From: Corynebacterium urogenitale
GTDB taxonomy: Bacteria; Actinomycetota; Actinomycetes; Mycobacteriales; Mycobacteriaceae
DNA: 64,000 nt
Direction of reading: 5' to 3'
Assembly (NCBI RefSeq): GCF_009026825.1
Contig: NZ_CP045032.1
Coordinates: forward strand, 1,798,001 to 1,862,000
Position 1 is the stretch's first letter, and every line of letters begins with the position of its first letter. Below, piece by piece: positions 38,072 through 47,125 of the stretch. The notes below the pieces were generated by a model. It was given only the letters and a program-made list of their open reading frames with translations, did no database searches and had not been told where the DNA came from. A program made the position numbers and the translations under genes.

Positions 38072-38536
38072 ATGGGACATATCACGCGCGTACGCCAAGA
38101 TCGCCACGGGCGCGGAATACGCGGTGTGCTCCTGCCAGACGTACCGCGCCGGAAGAGCCGTTCACAGCAATTCGACACTGCGGTCATCGACGCCTATGAA
38201 CCCATCGTGGAGCGTTTTGACGATCGCCTCGCCGCGTTGGATGTGGCCGTCGACATCGTGCCACGCATGCGCTTGGACGTGGGATATCGGCAGTGGCCTG
38301 AGGACGTGGTAGCTGATGGGCAGGTTCCCTTGGGTCGCCTTGTTCCAGCGGGCGTGGATTCCTCCGGCCGCCCCACGCGCCCACGCATCATTATTTTCCG
38401 ACGCCCAGTCGAACTTCGAGCCGGTTCTCCCGCAATGCTGCGGGAGCAGCTTCACGACATTCTGGTCCGCCTCGTCGCGGTGTACCTCAATGTCCCCCCG
38501 GAGGTCATCGATCCCTCCTTCACGTGGGACCGCTAG
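38072..38536 (+). CDS. Metallopeptidase-family (zincin-like) protein without HExxH
   Basis: A 154-residue protein beginning MGHITRVRQDRHGRG and containing FDTAVIDAYEPI and PRIIIFRRPVE, features of the zincin-like family next to whiB2 in Actinobacteria (Rv3259 in M. tuberculosis). Where related bacterial proteins carry HExxH, this one has LHDILVRLVAVYLNV, so the Glu and second His are missing and zinc proteolysis is unlikely. It is divergent from the DUF3499 gene and convergent with whcD. Confidence 0.75.
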   Translation: MGHITRVRQDRHGRGIRGVLLPDVPRRKSRSQQFDTAVIDAYEPIVERFDDRLAALDVAVDIVPRMRLDVGYRQWPEDVVADGQVPLGRLVPAGVDSSGRPTRPRIIIFRRPVELRAGSPAMLREQLHDILVRLVAVYLNVPPEVIDPSFTWDR

Positions 38537-38568
38537 ACTCCGGCCTGGCCTGAGCAAATCCATACAAA

Positions 38569-38602
38569 AAGCACCCCTCCCACCTAGGGAGAGGGGCACT
38601 TG
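38569..38602 (-). terminator. Rho-independent terminator of whcD
   Basis: On the minus strand AAGTGCCCCTCTCCC and GGGAGGGGTGCTT form a slightly imperfect stem around a short loop, followed by TTTTTG. It lies 28 nt after the whcD stop and also just past the convergent metallopeptidase-family gene. Confidence 0.8.
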
Positions 38603-38629
38603 TGGCATTAGCCGGAAAACTATCAACCT

Positions 38630-38995
38630 TTAGCTAATGCGCTTCTTCAGCTTGCGACGCTCGCGCTCGGAAAGCCCTCCCCAGATTCCGAAACGCTCGT
38701 CATTCGCTAGGGCATACTCCAAGCATTCATCCCGCACACCACAAGCTTGGCAGATCCTTTTCGCCTCACGGGTCGAGCCGCCCTTTTCCGGAAAGAAAGC
38801 CTCCGGGTCGGTCTGTGCGCACAGCGCCTGTTCCTGCCAATCCTGCTCAACCGCATCAAACAGCAGGTCGAAATCTTCAGTGAGATCAAAGAGGTTACGC
38901 TGACGTGCTCCGCTGTCCACGGGGGCCTCCCTATCCACTGCAGCAGAACCGTCAGCGAATGGGCCTCCAAAGGCCGTATCTACTGACTTATCCAC
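38630..38995 (-). CDS. whcD: WhiB-family iron-sulfur regulator (WhiB2/WhcD type)
   Basis: A 121-residue WhiB protein with an acidic N-terminal extension of about 50 residues. Cluster ligands are C59, C82, C85 and C91; the turn is GIWGG (103-107) and the basic tail RERRKLKKRIS. WhiB2/WhmD/WhcD proteins are needed for septation and cell division, in concert with WhiA in related genera. GTG 38995 has AGGAG 7 nt upstream. It is monocistronic, with promoter and terminator both visible. The mycobacterial neighbours fbiA/fbiB are absent. Confidence 0.92.
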   Translation of the reverse strand: MDKSVDTAFGGPFADGSAAVDREAPVDSGARQRNLFDLTEDFDLLFDAVEQDWQEQALCAQTDPEAFFPEKGGSTREAKRICQACGVRDECLEYALANDERFGIWGGLSERERRKLKKRIS

Positions 38996-39135
38996 TGTGC
39001 TCTCCTAACAAACGTTGTCTCGTTACTTCGTTGAACTTCTTGCCAGCTACCTTCTCGGCGGGCAACCCGCCCCGTGTCGCGAAATGATCGCCCGAGGGAG
39101 TGATATGAAGTTCAGTGCGTGTCACTACTGGACAG

Positions 39136-39164
39136 ATTACACAAAGGTAATTACATTCCGTCAA
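39136..39164 (-). promoter_or_regulatory. Housekeeping-type promoter of whcD
   Basis: On the minus strand TTGACG (39164-39159), a 17-nt spacer and TGTAAT (39141-39136) form a near-consensus SigA promoter. Transcription would start near 39129, giving a leader of about 135 nt before the GTG at 38995. Confidence 0.7.
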
Positions 39165-39369
39165 CCTTTAGCAAACACACCAATGCCACATTGGACACAC
39201 CTGTCACATCTTTCACGGCATGCAGTCTTCGGGCATTTTGAACTGAAGGTAGCTCACCACGACATATGTATCCCCCCTTCTAGGAAACCACAATATATGG
39301 GGTCAATTCCCGTCAATAGAGCGGCGAACCCCAACATCTTGGGAACTTTCTGGGAATTTTTTTCAAACT

Positions 39370-39420
39370 AACCCATCACCCCGCCCCCGCATCATGTGGC
39401 GCGGGGCAGGGTGATGGGTT
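39370..39420 (-). terminator. Terminator of the manC/wbbL/rmlD unit
   Basis: AACCCATCACCC (39370-39381) pairs with GGGTGATGGGTT (39409-39420), with further GC pairing inside. On the minus strand TTAGTTTGAAAAAAA follows. It lies about 40 nt after the manC stop. Confidence 0.75.
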
Positions 39421-39461
39421 TATCGTCACGCGCTACGGCTTCCCGCGAGCCGCGCCATCCC

Positions 39462-40547
39462 CTAAATATCCGAAGAGAAGCGCAACCCGCCATCGGGCAG
39501 CTGCACACCCGGCCATACGCGTGCCCCATCACGCAACTCACACCGAGCACCAATAATCGCCCCCTCACCAATGATGCAGTCCGTCAGAGACGCACGTGCA
39601 CCAATGCGCGCACCAGCGCCGATCACGCAGCGCTCAATAGTGGCCCCCGCCTCAATGTGAACACCATCGTGGATCACTGACGTATCCACACGTACACCTG
39701 CACCGACCTCGGCCCCGCGTCCGATCACAGTGCCGCCAAGCAGCAACGCGCCGCCTGCGATCGCCGCAGAATCATCAACCACTGCCTCTCCGGTACGCCC
39801 CTCCAGCAAAGGCGATGGAGCAATGCCTCGGACGAGGTCGGAAGAGCCACGCACAAAGTCGGATGGTGTGCCCATATCACGCCAGTAGGCATGGTCAACA
39901 TGGCCATAGACAGCCAAGCCGCGTTCCAGTAACTCAGGGAAGACCTCGCGTTCCACGGAGACTGGACGTCCAGCTGGAATGGACTCGATGACCTCTCTAT
40001 TAAAGACGTAGGTACCGGCGTTGATCTGGTCCGTTGGCGGGTCTTCCGTCTTCTCCAAGAACGCAGAGACCCTGCCCGAGGAATCCGTTGGCACGCAACC
40101 AAAGGCACGTGGATCCGCCACGCGAAGCAGATGCAGGGTGACATCGGCCTTACGCTCAACATGCGACTGCAGGACAGCCTCTAGCTCCGTGCCCCCGAGC
40201 ACGTCTCCGTTGAACACCATCGCCCGGTCGTAGCGCAGGTGGTCGTAGACATTGCGAATACCACCACCAGTACCCAGCGGCTCTTCCTCCACCACGTACT
40301 CGATCTCGAGGCCAAATTGGGAACCATCACCGAAGTACTCCTCGAAGACTTCGGCACGGAAGGAGGTTCCGAGGACGACGTGATTCATTCCCGCCACCTT
40401 GATGCGAGCCAGCAGGTGTTGCAGGAATGGGTACCCGGCAGTGGACAGCATGGGCTTGGGAGTGCTGTTAGTCAGTGGGCGCAGGCGGGTGCCCTTGCCA
40501 CCCACCAGAATCACTGCGTCGGTTGAAGCTGCAAGATTCTCAGACAT
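39462..40547 (-). CDS. manC: Mannose-1-phosphate guanylyltransferase / sugar-1-phosphate nucleotidyltransferase
   Basis: A 361-residue nucleotidyltransferase. The N-terminal domain has the G-x-G-T-R-L-R-P-L-T signature within LVGGKGTRLRPLT and the lysine of TPKPML; FNGDVL holds the metal aspartate and EKTEDPPTDQINAGTYVF the sugar-binding part. The C-terminal third is a left-handed beta-helix (repeats around IGRGAEVGAGV, IEAGATIERCVIG, IGEGAIIGARC). It is equivalent to Rv3264c, which makes GDP-mannose. A role in glucose-1-phosphate activation cannot be excluded from sequence alone. Confidence 0.88.
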   Translation of the reverse strand: MSENLAASTDAVILVGGKGTRLRPLTNSTPKPMLSTAGYPFLQHLLARIKVAGMNHVVLGTSFRAEVFEEYFGDGSQFGLEIEYVVEEEPLGTGGGIRNVYDHLRYDRAMVFNGDVLGGTELEAVLQSHVERKADVTLHLLRVADPRAFGCVPTDSSGRVSAFLEKTEDPPTDQINAGTYVFNREVIESIPAGRPVSVEREVFPELLERGLAVYGHVDHAYWRDMGTPSDFVRGSSDLVRGIAPSPLLEGRTGEAVVDDSAAIAGGALLLGGTVIGRGAEVGAGVRVDTSVIHDGVHIEAGATIERCVIGAGARIGARASLTDCIIGEGAIIGARCELRDGARVWPGVQLPDGGLRFSSDI

Positions 40548-40645
40548 ACCGAGGAGATTAGTTCACCGCAAGGTTTTCACTAACAATCCACGCCGGTGCG
40601 GGAGAAATTGTGATGAGCCTGTGACCTATTGGAGGTCGTTTTCTT

Positions 40646-41530
40646 TTAACCCCTGCGGTTATTCACGAACTTCGCAACGGCGAGACGCAGCGACAGCCCC
40701 ACCTTCAACATAAGCCGCACGGGGGCATACACCGCTCCCGGCAGCCGGTCTGCTTGAAAACGATACGCGCTATCATGGTGGGCCTTCAGGACAATCTCTG
40801 GGTGCTTCTTCGCACTGTGCCCTTGAGCGTGAGAGATCTCGGCAGCAGGCGTATAAATGTTGCGCCACCCGGCCTTGGCCAAGCGATCCCCCAGATCAAC
40901 ATCCTCCATGTACATGAAGTAGCGCTCGTCGAAACCATTCACGGAATCAAACGCATCCCACCGCATCAAGAGGCAAGAACCGGACAGCCAGCCAGCATCC
41001 CGCTGACGCTCCATGTCCTGGTCCGCCAGGTAGCGCTTCGTCCATGGATTGCTTTTCCAGATGGGGCCCAACAGGGCATGGCCGATACCCGTGCTCAGTC
41101 GAGGTATGGAGCGCGCGGATGGGTAGATGCTGCCGTCAGCCTCGCGGATCAGTGGCCCCACAGCCCCGGCGCGGGGATTGTTCTCTGCGACCTCGATCAT
41201 GCGGTCGATCGCGCCTGGCGTAAACACCACATCGGGATTGGAGATCAGTAGGTATTCGCTGTCAATCTTTCCGGCGTCCTTGGCCTCCCGCAGCGCTGCC
41301 ACCCCGATATTCATGCCCACCCCGTAGCCGACGTTCCCACCGGAGTGCTTCAGCTCCACGGGGAAGCCGTGATCCTCCGCTGCGACAGCCTCGGGCGCTC
41401 CGTCTGTGCTGCCATTGTCCACAATCATGACGTGCGCCCCCACCTCGCAGGCCAGTGGAATAGAGCGCACAAATGTTCCGAGGTGCTCACCTGGAGAGAA
41501 CGTCACGGTAACGATAGCGATAGGGGCCAT
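40646..41530 (-). CDS. wbbL: Linker rhamnosyltransferase WbbL
   Basis: A 294-residue GT2 glycosyltransferase that adds L-rhamnose to decaprenyl-diphospho-GlcNAc, the linker between peptidoglycan and arabinogalactan. Motifs are VTVTFSPGEHL, DNGSTDGAPEA (nucleotide-binding), SNPDVVF (metal) and MEDVDLGDRL (catalytic base region). ATG 41530 begins MAPIAIVTV, matching the fold; the open frame upstream overlaps rmlD and is disregarded. The gene follows rmlD by 11 nt and makes sense as a donor-synthesis/transfer pair. Confidence 0.9.
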   Translation of the reverse strand: MAPIAIVTVTFSPGEHLGTFVRSIPLACEVGAHVMIVDNGSTDGAPEAVAAEDHGFPVELKHSGGNVGYGVGMNIGVAALREAKDAGKIDSEYLLISNPDVVFTPGAIDRMIEVAENNPRAGAVGPLIREADGSIYPSARSIPRLSTGIGHALLGPIWKSNPWTKRYLADQDMERQRDAGWLSGSCLLMRWDAFDSVNGFDERYFMYMEDVDLGDRLAKAGWRNIYTPAAEISHAQGHSAKKHPEIVLKAHHDSAYRFQADRLPGAVYAPVRLMLKVGLSLRLAVAKFVNNRRG

Positions 41531-41541
41531 GGTGGTGCAGA

Positions 41542-42423
41542 CTACCCGACCGAGTCTTTCAGGCCGTCCTGCCACGCTGGTAAAGGCCGAAATCCGATCT
41601 GCTCCCATTCACTGACTGACAAGGCGGCATTCAGTGGGCGCGGCGCGGGGGTTGGGTACTCAGAAGTGGGAATTCGGCTCACACGCTCGGCCTCATGTCC
41701 TGCCATAGCGAACGTGGAGCGCGCAAGATCGAACCAGGTTATCGCTTCCCCACTGCCAGCGCAGTGCAGTATGTGCGGCACATCTTCAGCCCGCACGGAG
41801 GGGTGCTCGCCAACGAGCGCCCGCGCTATCTCCAGCAGTCCTGCCGCCAAGTGCGACGCATACGTGGGCCGCCCCCACTGGTCATCCACTACCGACGGAT
41901 TAACACCCCGCTGCGCCAACTGGACCATTGTCTTGACGAAGTCCTTTCCCTCGTTCCGCGGTCCGGTGTAGACCCAGCTCGTGCGCACCACCCACGCGCC
42001 TTGCGCCAATGCGGCTTGTTCGCCCGCGACCTTCGTCCGACCATAGACGTTGATCGGAGCCGTCACGTCCGCTGGATGGTTCTCCTCCCCCTTATTTCGA
42101 CGCCCAGAAAACGCATAATCAGTGCTCACGTGAATCATGGGAATTCCCCACGTCGCACACTGCCGTGCCAGCTTTCCCGGCGCGCTTGCGTTGATGGCTT
42201 CCACCTCGGCCGCATGAGTTGGATCCTCGGCCGCATCCACAGTGGTAAAAGCCGCGAGATTAATCAATACTGTCCGCGGTGATGGTGGCGTCGAAAAAAG
42301 GGAAGAGAGATCACAGTCCCCGGCTAGGTCCATATCGGCACGGGTGAGCCCCACGGCGGTTGGAGCAAGTGCGGACAATGCGTGGCCAACCTGGCCCGAG
42401 GCGCCGGTAAAGAACACATCCAT
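41542..42423 (-). CDS. rmlD: dTDP-4-dehydrorhamnose reductase
   Basis: A 293-residue extended SDR that makes dTDP-L-rhamnose. It shows FTGASGQVGHAL (NADPH loop, residues 5-16), the STDYAFSGRR segment and Y-x3-K in VYGRTKVAGEQ. It stands alone; in C. glutamicum the reductase is fused to RmlC, and no RmlC domain is present here, so rmlABC must be elsewhere. ATG 42423 is preferred over 42459 because the NADPH motif should lie at the N-terminus. Confidence 0.9.
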   Translation of the reverse strand: MDVFFTGASGQVGHALSALAPTAVGLTRADMDLAGDCDLSSLFSTPPSPRTVLINLAAFTTVDAAEDPTHAAEVEAINASAPGKLARQCATWGIPMIHVSTDYAFSGRRNKGEENHPADVTAPINVYGRTKVAGEQAALAQGAWVVRTSWVYTGPRNEGKDFVKTMVQLAQRGVNPSVVDDQWGRPTYASHLAAGLLEIARALVGEHPSVRAEDVPHILHCAGSGEAITWFDLARSTFAMAGHEAERVSRIPTSEYPTPAPRPLNAALSVSEWEQIGFRPLPAWQDGLKDSVG

Positions 42424-42553
42424 GAACGCTAGTGTGACACTGATCGTGACACGGCGCACTCAGCAGCCTGTAATTATGCTCAAAAAGGCACCGAAGCAGT
42501 AAAGTGTGTGCAGACTTTTTCTCACCGTAGAAGTTCAAGCGAAACGAGCACAC

Positions 42554-44263
42554 ATGACTGAGCAGCCAAGAGACACCGCGCGTAGCAACTCACCCGCATC
42601 GCGCCACTCTCGGCATATTCACTCGGCTTATAACCGTCAGGACGGCCACCAGTTTGGTTCCAAGCCGGTCAAAAGCGTCCTCGCCGCACTATCCGCCGTC
42701 ACGCTGCTCGGCACGGGAGTGGGCTACGCCACCATCGGCGACCTCAACAGTGAGCTCGCACAGGCAAACAACCTCGATCTCGGTGAGCAGCCGGACGGTG
42801 CCACGGATATCCTCCTCGTTGGCATGGACTCTCGGCGCGATGCCCAGGGCAACCAGCTGAGCCAAGAGGAAATCGACATGCTCCGCGCTGGCGAAGACGA
42901 CGTGACCAATACGGACACGATGATCCTCATCCGCGTGCCGAACGACGGCTCCTCAGCCACCGCCGTCTCCCTCCCCCGCGATACGTACGTCGCCACCGAA
43001 GATATGGGCAACATGAAGCTCAATGGTGTCTTCGGCTCCACCAAGTTTGAAAAAGAACAGCAGCTTGAGCAAGAGGGTGAGACGAACGAAGACGAAATCT
43101 TCAAGAAATCCACCGAAGCGGGCCGCAAGGCGCTGATTGGCTCCGTTGCTGACCTCACCGGCATTCACGTCGACCACTACGCGGAAGTAGGACTGCTGGG
43201 CTTCGTGCTCCTCACCAATGCCGTTGGCGGTGTGGACGTGTGCCTGAACAACGCAGTAGATGAACCGCTGTCCGGCGCGAAATTCCCGAAGGGCCGTCAA
43301 ACACTCGACGGCCAGGACGCGCTGAGTTTCGTACGCCAGCGCCACGAACTGCCACGCGGAGATCTGGACCGAATTACCCGTCAGCAGGCCTACATGGCCA
43401 GCCTTGCCAACCAGATCTTGAGTTCCCAGACGCTCACCAATCCATCGAGCCTCAACAAACTCACCGACGCCGTGAAGCGTTCCGTCACCTTGGACGACGA
43501 TTGGGACATCATGAGCATGGCCACCCAAATGCAGAATCTCGCCGGTGGCAATGTCAGTTTCCAAACCATCCCCGTCACCAGCCTCGACGGCGTTGGCGAC
43601 TACGGCGAATCCATCGTCACCGTTGACAAAGACCAGGTTCACGCATTCTTCGACGATCTGCTTGGCGAGTCCGACCAGAACAAGCCTGAGGACGACAAAA
43701 CGTCTACCGACCCGAATGCTCCGATTGAGGACTTCGACGCCAAAGATTACAAGATCGATGTCCTCAACGGCGGAGAAACTGCCGGCCTGGCAGCGACAGT
43801 TGGCGATCTAGTGGAGGGCTACGGCTACAAGCTCGGCAAGGTGGGAAATGCATCCGACTCTGGCATCTCCGAATCTCAGGTCAATGCCAAGGACAAGAAC
43901 GATCCAGCAGCCCGCGCTCTGGCTCGCCAACTCGGAGGCCTGAAGGTCATCGAGGATCCATCATTGGACGATAAGCAGATTTCCGTCACCCTCTCTGGCA
44001 CGTACTCCGGCCCAGGCGCATGGGGAGCAACGGGCGTGAAGCTGCAGGACCCGAACTCCCCTAACGTCGGCACGCACACCGAGGGCATTAAGGACCTCGA
44101 CGGCGACGGGTACGAGGATGCCTCCCCCGAAAGCTCCTCTGGCACATCCTCCGAGTCCTCGCAGAGCTCGAGTGTGGTCGGCACGCCAGGAACCTCCCGG
44201 GACGAGGGACAATTGGATAAGCCGATCGACGCCGGCGGCGACGGTCCCATGTGTGTGAATTAA
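42554..44263 (+). CDS. lcpA: LytR-CpsA-Psr family ligase with LytR_C domain
   Basis: A 569-residue LCP protein. A cytoplasmic N-terminus of about 40 residues precedes one helix (41-61) and the LCP domain, with LLVGMDSR, VSLPRDTYV and RQRHELPRGDLDRITRQQ (the conserved arginines and aspartates that bind polyprenyl pyrophosphate and magnesium). A LytR_C domain follows (YKIDVLNGGETAGLA onward) and a Ser-rich tail. In corynebacteria LcpA attaches arabinogalactan to peptidoglycan. It is divergent from rmlD, which supplies linker rhamnose. ATG 42554 is chosen over 42506, as the extension is not conserved in type. Confidence 0.92.
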   Translation: MTEQPRDTARSNSPASRHSRHIHSAYNRQDGHQFGSKPVKSVLAALSAVTLLGTGVGYATIGDLNSELAQANNLDLGEQPDGATDILLVGMDSRRDAQGNQLSQEEIDMLRAGEDDVTNTDTMILIRVPNDGSSATAVSLPRDTYVATEDMGNMKLNGVFGSTKFEKEQQLEQEGETNEDEIFKKSTEAGRKALIGSVADLTGIHVDHYAEVGLLGFVLLTNAVGGVDVCLNNAVDEPLSGAKFPKGRQTLDGQDALSFVRQRHELPRGDLDRITRQQAYMASLANQILSSQTLTNPSSLNKLTDAVKRSVTLDDDWDIMSMATQMQNLAGGNVSFQTIPVTSLDGVGDYGESIVTVDKDQVHAFFDDLLGESDQNKPEDDKTSTDPNAPIEDFDAKDYKIDVLNGGETAGLAATVGDLVEGYGYKLGKVGNASDSGISESQVNAKDKNDPAARALARQLGGLKVIEDPSLDDKQISVTLSGTYSGPGAWGATGVKLQDPNSPNVGTHTEGIKDLDGDGYEDASPESSSGTSSESSQSSSVVGTPGTSRDEGQLDKPIDAGGDGPMCVN

Positions 44264-44299
44264 CGCGGCTTTATCTCTCGCCCGCGTAATCTGGTGCGC

Positions 44300-45019
44300 A
44301 TGGACCTCATAGCACCACTGTTGACAGACCCCGCAGCTCCACGCCTGACCACGTACACATCCGAGGGACGAATGGAGCTCTCCGGCGCCACTCTGGCTAA
44401 CTGGCAGGCGAAGGTCGCGAACCTGTTGACCTCGATTGGTGTGCTCGCAGGGGATGCGGTCGCCGTGGCAGCGGCACCGGGCTGGCAACCCGCGGTCATC
44501 GCAATTGGCGCATGGCGATTAGGAGTGTCCGTGGTCGACTTCCCTCCAGCACCGGGCACCGCTCCCCTGCCGAAGGTGCTGTTCACAGACTCCATTGAGT
44601 TGGCAGAGGAATATGAGGACTCGGATGTCGGTGCACACCTAGAGGAAATCTACGTGCTCTCCACCGACCCCTTCGGCCGTGGAATCGAAGAATCCGGCAG
44701 GGAACTGCCCTTCGGGCTCAACGACTTTTCACCCGAACTGCGCGTGCAGCCGGACGCTTTCATGGGCCGGGCAGTGGCCGAGATGAATGACGGCGATGCG
44801 GCCATCGTGGCAAACTTTGCGAAGGAACTCGCGCTGGCCCCCAACGAGCGAATACTGACGGGAGCGTGGTCTACGAGCGCTGGATTAAAGCGCTGCCTCT
44901 CGCCCTTGGCAGTCGGTGGCTCGGTCGTCGTCTCGACAGATACATCGGCACAGCGGCTGGAGCACCTCGCTGAGGCGGAGAAAAGCGACCGCACCCTAGT
45001 CTTCTCAGCAGACGACTAG
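44300..45019 (+). CDS. TIGR03089 family protein (AMP-ligase-like remnant)
   Basis: A 239-residue protein of family TIGR03089, which resembles the N-terminal part of acyl-CoA synthetases but lacks the full adenylate-forming domain (no STGTTGxPKG loop is visible; the matching region reads WSTSAGLKRC). Rv3268 downstream of mycobacterial cpsA is the counterpart. A TAATCT hexamer 7 nt before ATG 44300 and no Shine-Dalgarno suggest a leaderless transcript. A catalytic role is doubtful. Confidence 0.8.
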   Translation: MDLIAPLLTDPAAPRLTTYTSEGRMELSGATLANWQAKVANLLTSIGVLAGDAVAVAAAPGWQPAVIAIGAWRLGVSVVDFPPAPGTAPLPKVLFTDSIELAEEYEDSDVGAHLEEIYVLSTDPFGRGIEESGRELPFGLNDFSPELRVQPDAFMGRAVAEMNDGDAAIVANFAKELALAPNERILTGAWSTSAGLKRCLSPLAVGGSVVVSTDTSAQRLEHLAEAEKSDRTLVFSADD

Positions 45020-45054
45020 GCCTCCGATCCCTGAGTGAAGGACCGGAGGCCTAG
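45016..45054. terminator. Bidirectional terminator hairpin
   Basis: CTAGGCCTCCG (45016-45026) pairs perfectly with CGGAGGCCTAG (45044-45054). The left arm overlaps the TAG stop of the TIGR03089 gene. It separates this gene from the convergent ABC permease gene; T-runs are absent. Confidence 0.6.
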
Positions 45055-45107
45055 CTGGGCTCAACTATCCAAGCCTCGTCAATGTGGGGGACGAGTTATG
45101 GGTGGGA

Positions 45108-45926
45108 CTAGTTGGCGTCGCGCTTCTGGTTGGAGGTCAGGCCGGCGCCGACTGCGACCACGACCCAGATCGCGAACACGAGCAATCCGTGCTCAGTGGT
45201 TACCATGAGCGGGGAATCGACACCAGATGCTCGCAGCGTGATGTCCTGGCTGACGTGTCCCGGGGACCAGTTGTAGAGAATTTCAGCGACCTTGTACTTG
45301 CTAGCCAGACCGTACAAAATCGTCTCGATCACAAGGATCCACACCAACGGCAGGGTCAGACCCGCCACGCGGCTGCGGGTGAGGGCTGCGACACCAGCGC
45401 CGATGAGGGCGTACACGGGCATGGCGATCGTATTGGCCCAAATGGCGGTGAAGCCCTCACTGACGAATTCAGCGCCAGGCCACAGTGCCGCTACCGCCCA
45501 AGACAGGCCGATGCCGACGAACCACAGGATCTCGATGAAGAGCACTACCGTGAACAGGCGAGCGACGAGCCAATGCCACCTTCCCTTCTGGGTGAGGAAG
45601 GCGTGAGCGTTCATCTTGTTATTGAATTCTCCGGCGGTTGTGGAGGCACCCCACACCGTGGCCAGGAGCATGAAGACCATGCTGCCGGTGGCGAGATCCG
45701 CCCACGTGGACGTCATCTCACCGGCGGAGGAGAACACTCCCTTGAGCACCATGAAGCCGTAGAGGCTACCGGTGAAGAGGATCGCCCATACGATGGTGCT
45801 GCGCAGCGTGAGAACCTTACGCACTTCCGACTTGAAAGAGTTGATTAACTGGTTGCCTTTGGTGACGGTCATTGTCGTGGCGTTGCCGTGGGTGGCAGAG
45901 GAGGAAGTCTGGGTTGGAGCATTCAT
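45108..45926 (-). CDS. ABC-2 type transporter permease
   Basis: A 272-residue membrane protein with about six hydrophobic helices after a polar N-terminus of some 30 residues, the layout of ABC-2 exporter permeases. The conserved EFNNKMNAHAF segment follows helix 2. The start is 2 nt after the stop of the ATPase gene. The partner ATPase and the upstream two-component genes lie on the same strand, so it probably exports a lipid, peptide or antibiotic-like compound whose presence the kinase senses. The substrate is unknown. Confidence 0.85.
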   Translation of the reverse strand: MNAPTQTSSSATHGNATTMTVTKGNQLINSFKSEVRKVLTLRSTIVWAILFTGSLYGFMVLKGVFSSAGEMTSTWADLATGSMVFMLLATVWGASTTAGEFNNKMNAHAFLTQKGRWHWLVARLFTVVLFIEILWFVGIGLSWAVAALWPGAEFVSEGFTAIWANTIAMPVYALIGAGVAALTRSRVAGLTLPLVWILVIETILYGLASKYKVAEILYNWSPGHVSQDITLRASGVDSPLMVTTEHGLLVFAIWVVVAVGAGLTSNQKRDAN

Positions 45927-45928
45927 GT

Positions 45929-46963
45929 TTAACGAGCCTCCGTCATGGAAGTGGCCTGCTGATTCGAGTTCTGATGTGATGGTGCGCTCCCCTGTGTCGG
46001 GGCGTGACCTTCGTGTAGTTCCGTCGTCCGGTATTCCTGCGCGGTGGCCGTGGCGGCAAGGAAGCGCTGTTCCAGATTGGCCATCTCGGTGCGCAAGCTG
46101 GTGATGAGGAAGCCCTGATCGAGAGCAGCCTGTGCAATGAAGGCACGAACCTCTGACTCATCGCGTTCCTCAGGAACATCAACGGTCAGTACGCGGTCAC
46201 GCTCCACATCCACCACGCAGCCCGCTTGCTTGAGTGTCTGCGCGAGCAGTACAGCCTCCCGGCATTCCACCATGACCTTCGTGCCATCAGCGAGGAACTC
46301 CTCCATCGAGTACTCGCCAATGAGCTGACCCTTACCGATCACAACCAAGCGATCGGCGGTCTGCTGCATCTCCGAGAGAAGGTGGGAGCTCACCAGCACT
46401 GCCCGCCCCTCACTGGAGAGCTGGCGGATCACGCGGCGGATCCAGCTCACACCTTCTGGATCGAGGCCGTTGACTGGCTCATCCAGGAGGAGGTGCTGGG
46501 GGTCTCCGAGTAGTGCAGTGGCCAGACCGAGGCGCTGCTTCATACCCAGTGAATACCCGCCAACCTTCGCCTTCGCTGCGTGGCTGAGGCCAACAAGTTC
46601 CAGGCATTCGTCAACGCGTCGGTCGCTGATACCGGCCCCGGCTGCGATCACGCGCAGGTGATTGCGACCGGATCGCTTTGGGTCGAACCAGTGAGCGTCG
46701 AGCACGCTGCCAGCAATGGCAGACTTCATTGCCATCTGAGCGAAGGAGCCGGAGTATGCCTCCCCGCTAGCCAGCGTGCCGCTAAAGTTGACGTGACCAC
46801 TGGTGGGCGCATCGAGGCCGAGCATGCAGCGCATGGTGGTGGACTTGCCGGAGCCGTTTGGGCCGAGGAAACCGGTGACCTGACCATCCGGCACATGGAA
46901 ACTGAGATTCTGGACGGCTGTTTTCTTGCCGTACCGCTTGCTGAGGTTTTCGACTGTGATCAT
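45929..46963 (-). CDS. ABC transporter ATP-binding protein (ABC-2 exporter)
   Basis: A 344-residue ATPase. Walker A is GPNGSGKST (about 31-39), the signature is YSLGMKQRLGLA, Walker B is HLLLDEPVNGLD and the switch His lies in VSSHLL. About 100 residues follow the core, ending in a Gln/Ser-rich tail. ATG 46963 (MITVENLSKRYG) is chosen; an in-frame start at 46999 would add a non-homologous segment. It is paired with the permease and probably the last-but-one gene of the kinase-regulator operon. Confidence 0.9.
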   Translation of the reverse strand: MITVENLSKRYGKKTAVQNLSFHVPDGQVTGFLGPNGSGKSTTMRCMLGLDAPTSGHVNFSGTLASGEAYSGSFAQMAMKSAIAGSVLDAHWFDPKRSGRNHLRVIAAGAGISDRRVDECLELVGLSHAAKAKVGGYSLGMKQRLGLATALLGDPQHLLLDEPVNGLDPEGVSWIRRVIRQLSSEGRAVLVSSHLLSEMQQTADRLVVIGKGQLIGEYSMEEFLADGTKVMVECREAVLLAQTLKQAGCVVDVERDRVLTVDVPEERDESEVRAFIAQAALDQGFLITSLRTEMANLEQRFLAATATAQEYRTTELHEGHAPTQGSAPSHQNSNQQATSMTEAR

Positions 46964-47125
46964 GTCTTCAATATTCGTTCGGCGCACAGTGATCCACATC
47001 GGTCCCCAGTACCATTTCTGCTATCGCGTATTTCTCATCCCGAGGTATGACTCGCGTCGTAGCAGCTCAGGGAGTTCCCCTACAGACTCCTACCTCCCTC
47101 TCCGGGTGAATCATGAAGGGTGCGG

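Larger units (their letters stand above)
38996..39461 (-). other. Intergenic region between manC and whcD
   Basis: These 466 nt contain the whcD promoter with a leader of about 130 nt, and the manC terminator. The middle part (about 39170-39360) is comparatively AT-rich; I see no gene, tRNA or clear repeat in it. A TGTGA half-site without a matching partner lies near 39206. Confidence 0.6.

Noticed and set aside
39015..39371. 118-codon plus-strand frame in the whcD-manC gap
   Set aside because: It crosses the whcD promoter, has no ribosome binding site and its product shows no coding character.
42424..42553. GlxR site between rmlD and lcpA
   Set aside because: TGTGA-CACTGA-TCGTG has only one good arm.
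45084..45848. 254-codon plus-strand frame opposite the ABC-2 permease gene
   Set aside because: The product is low-complexity Asp/His/Glu-rich, the typical antisense of a membrane protein gene.
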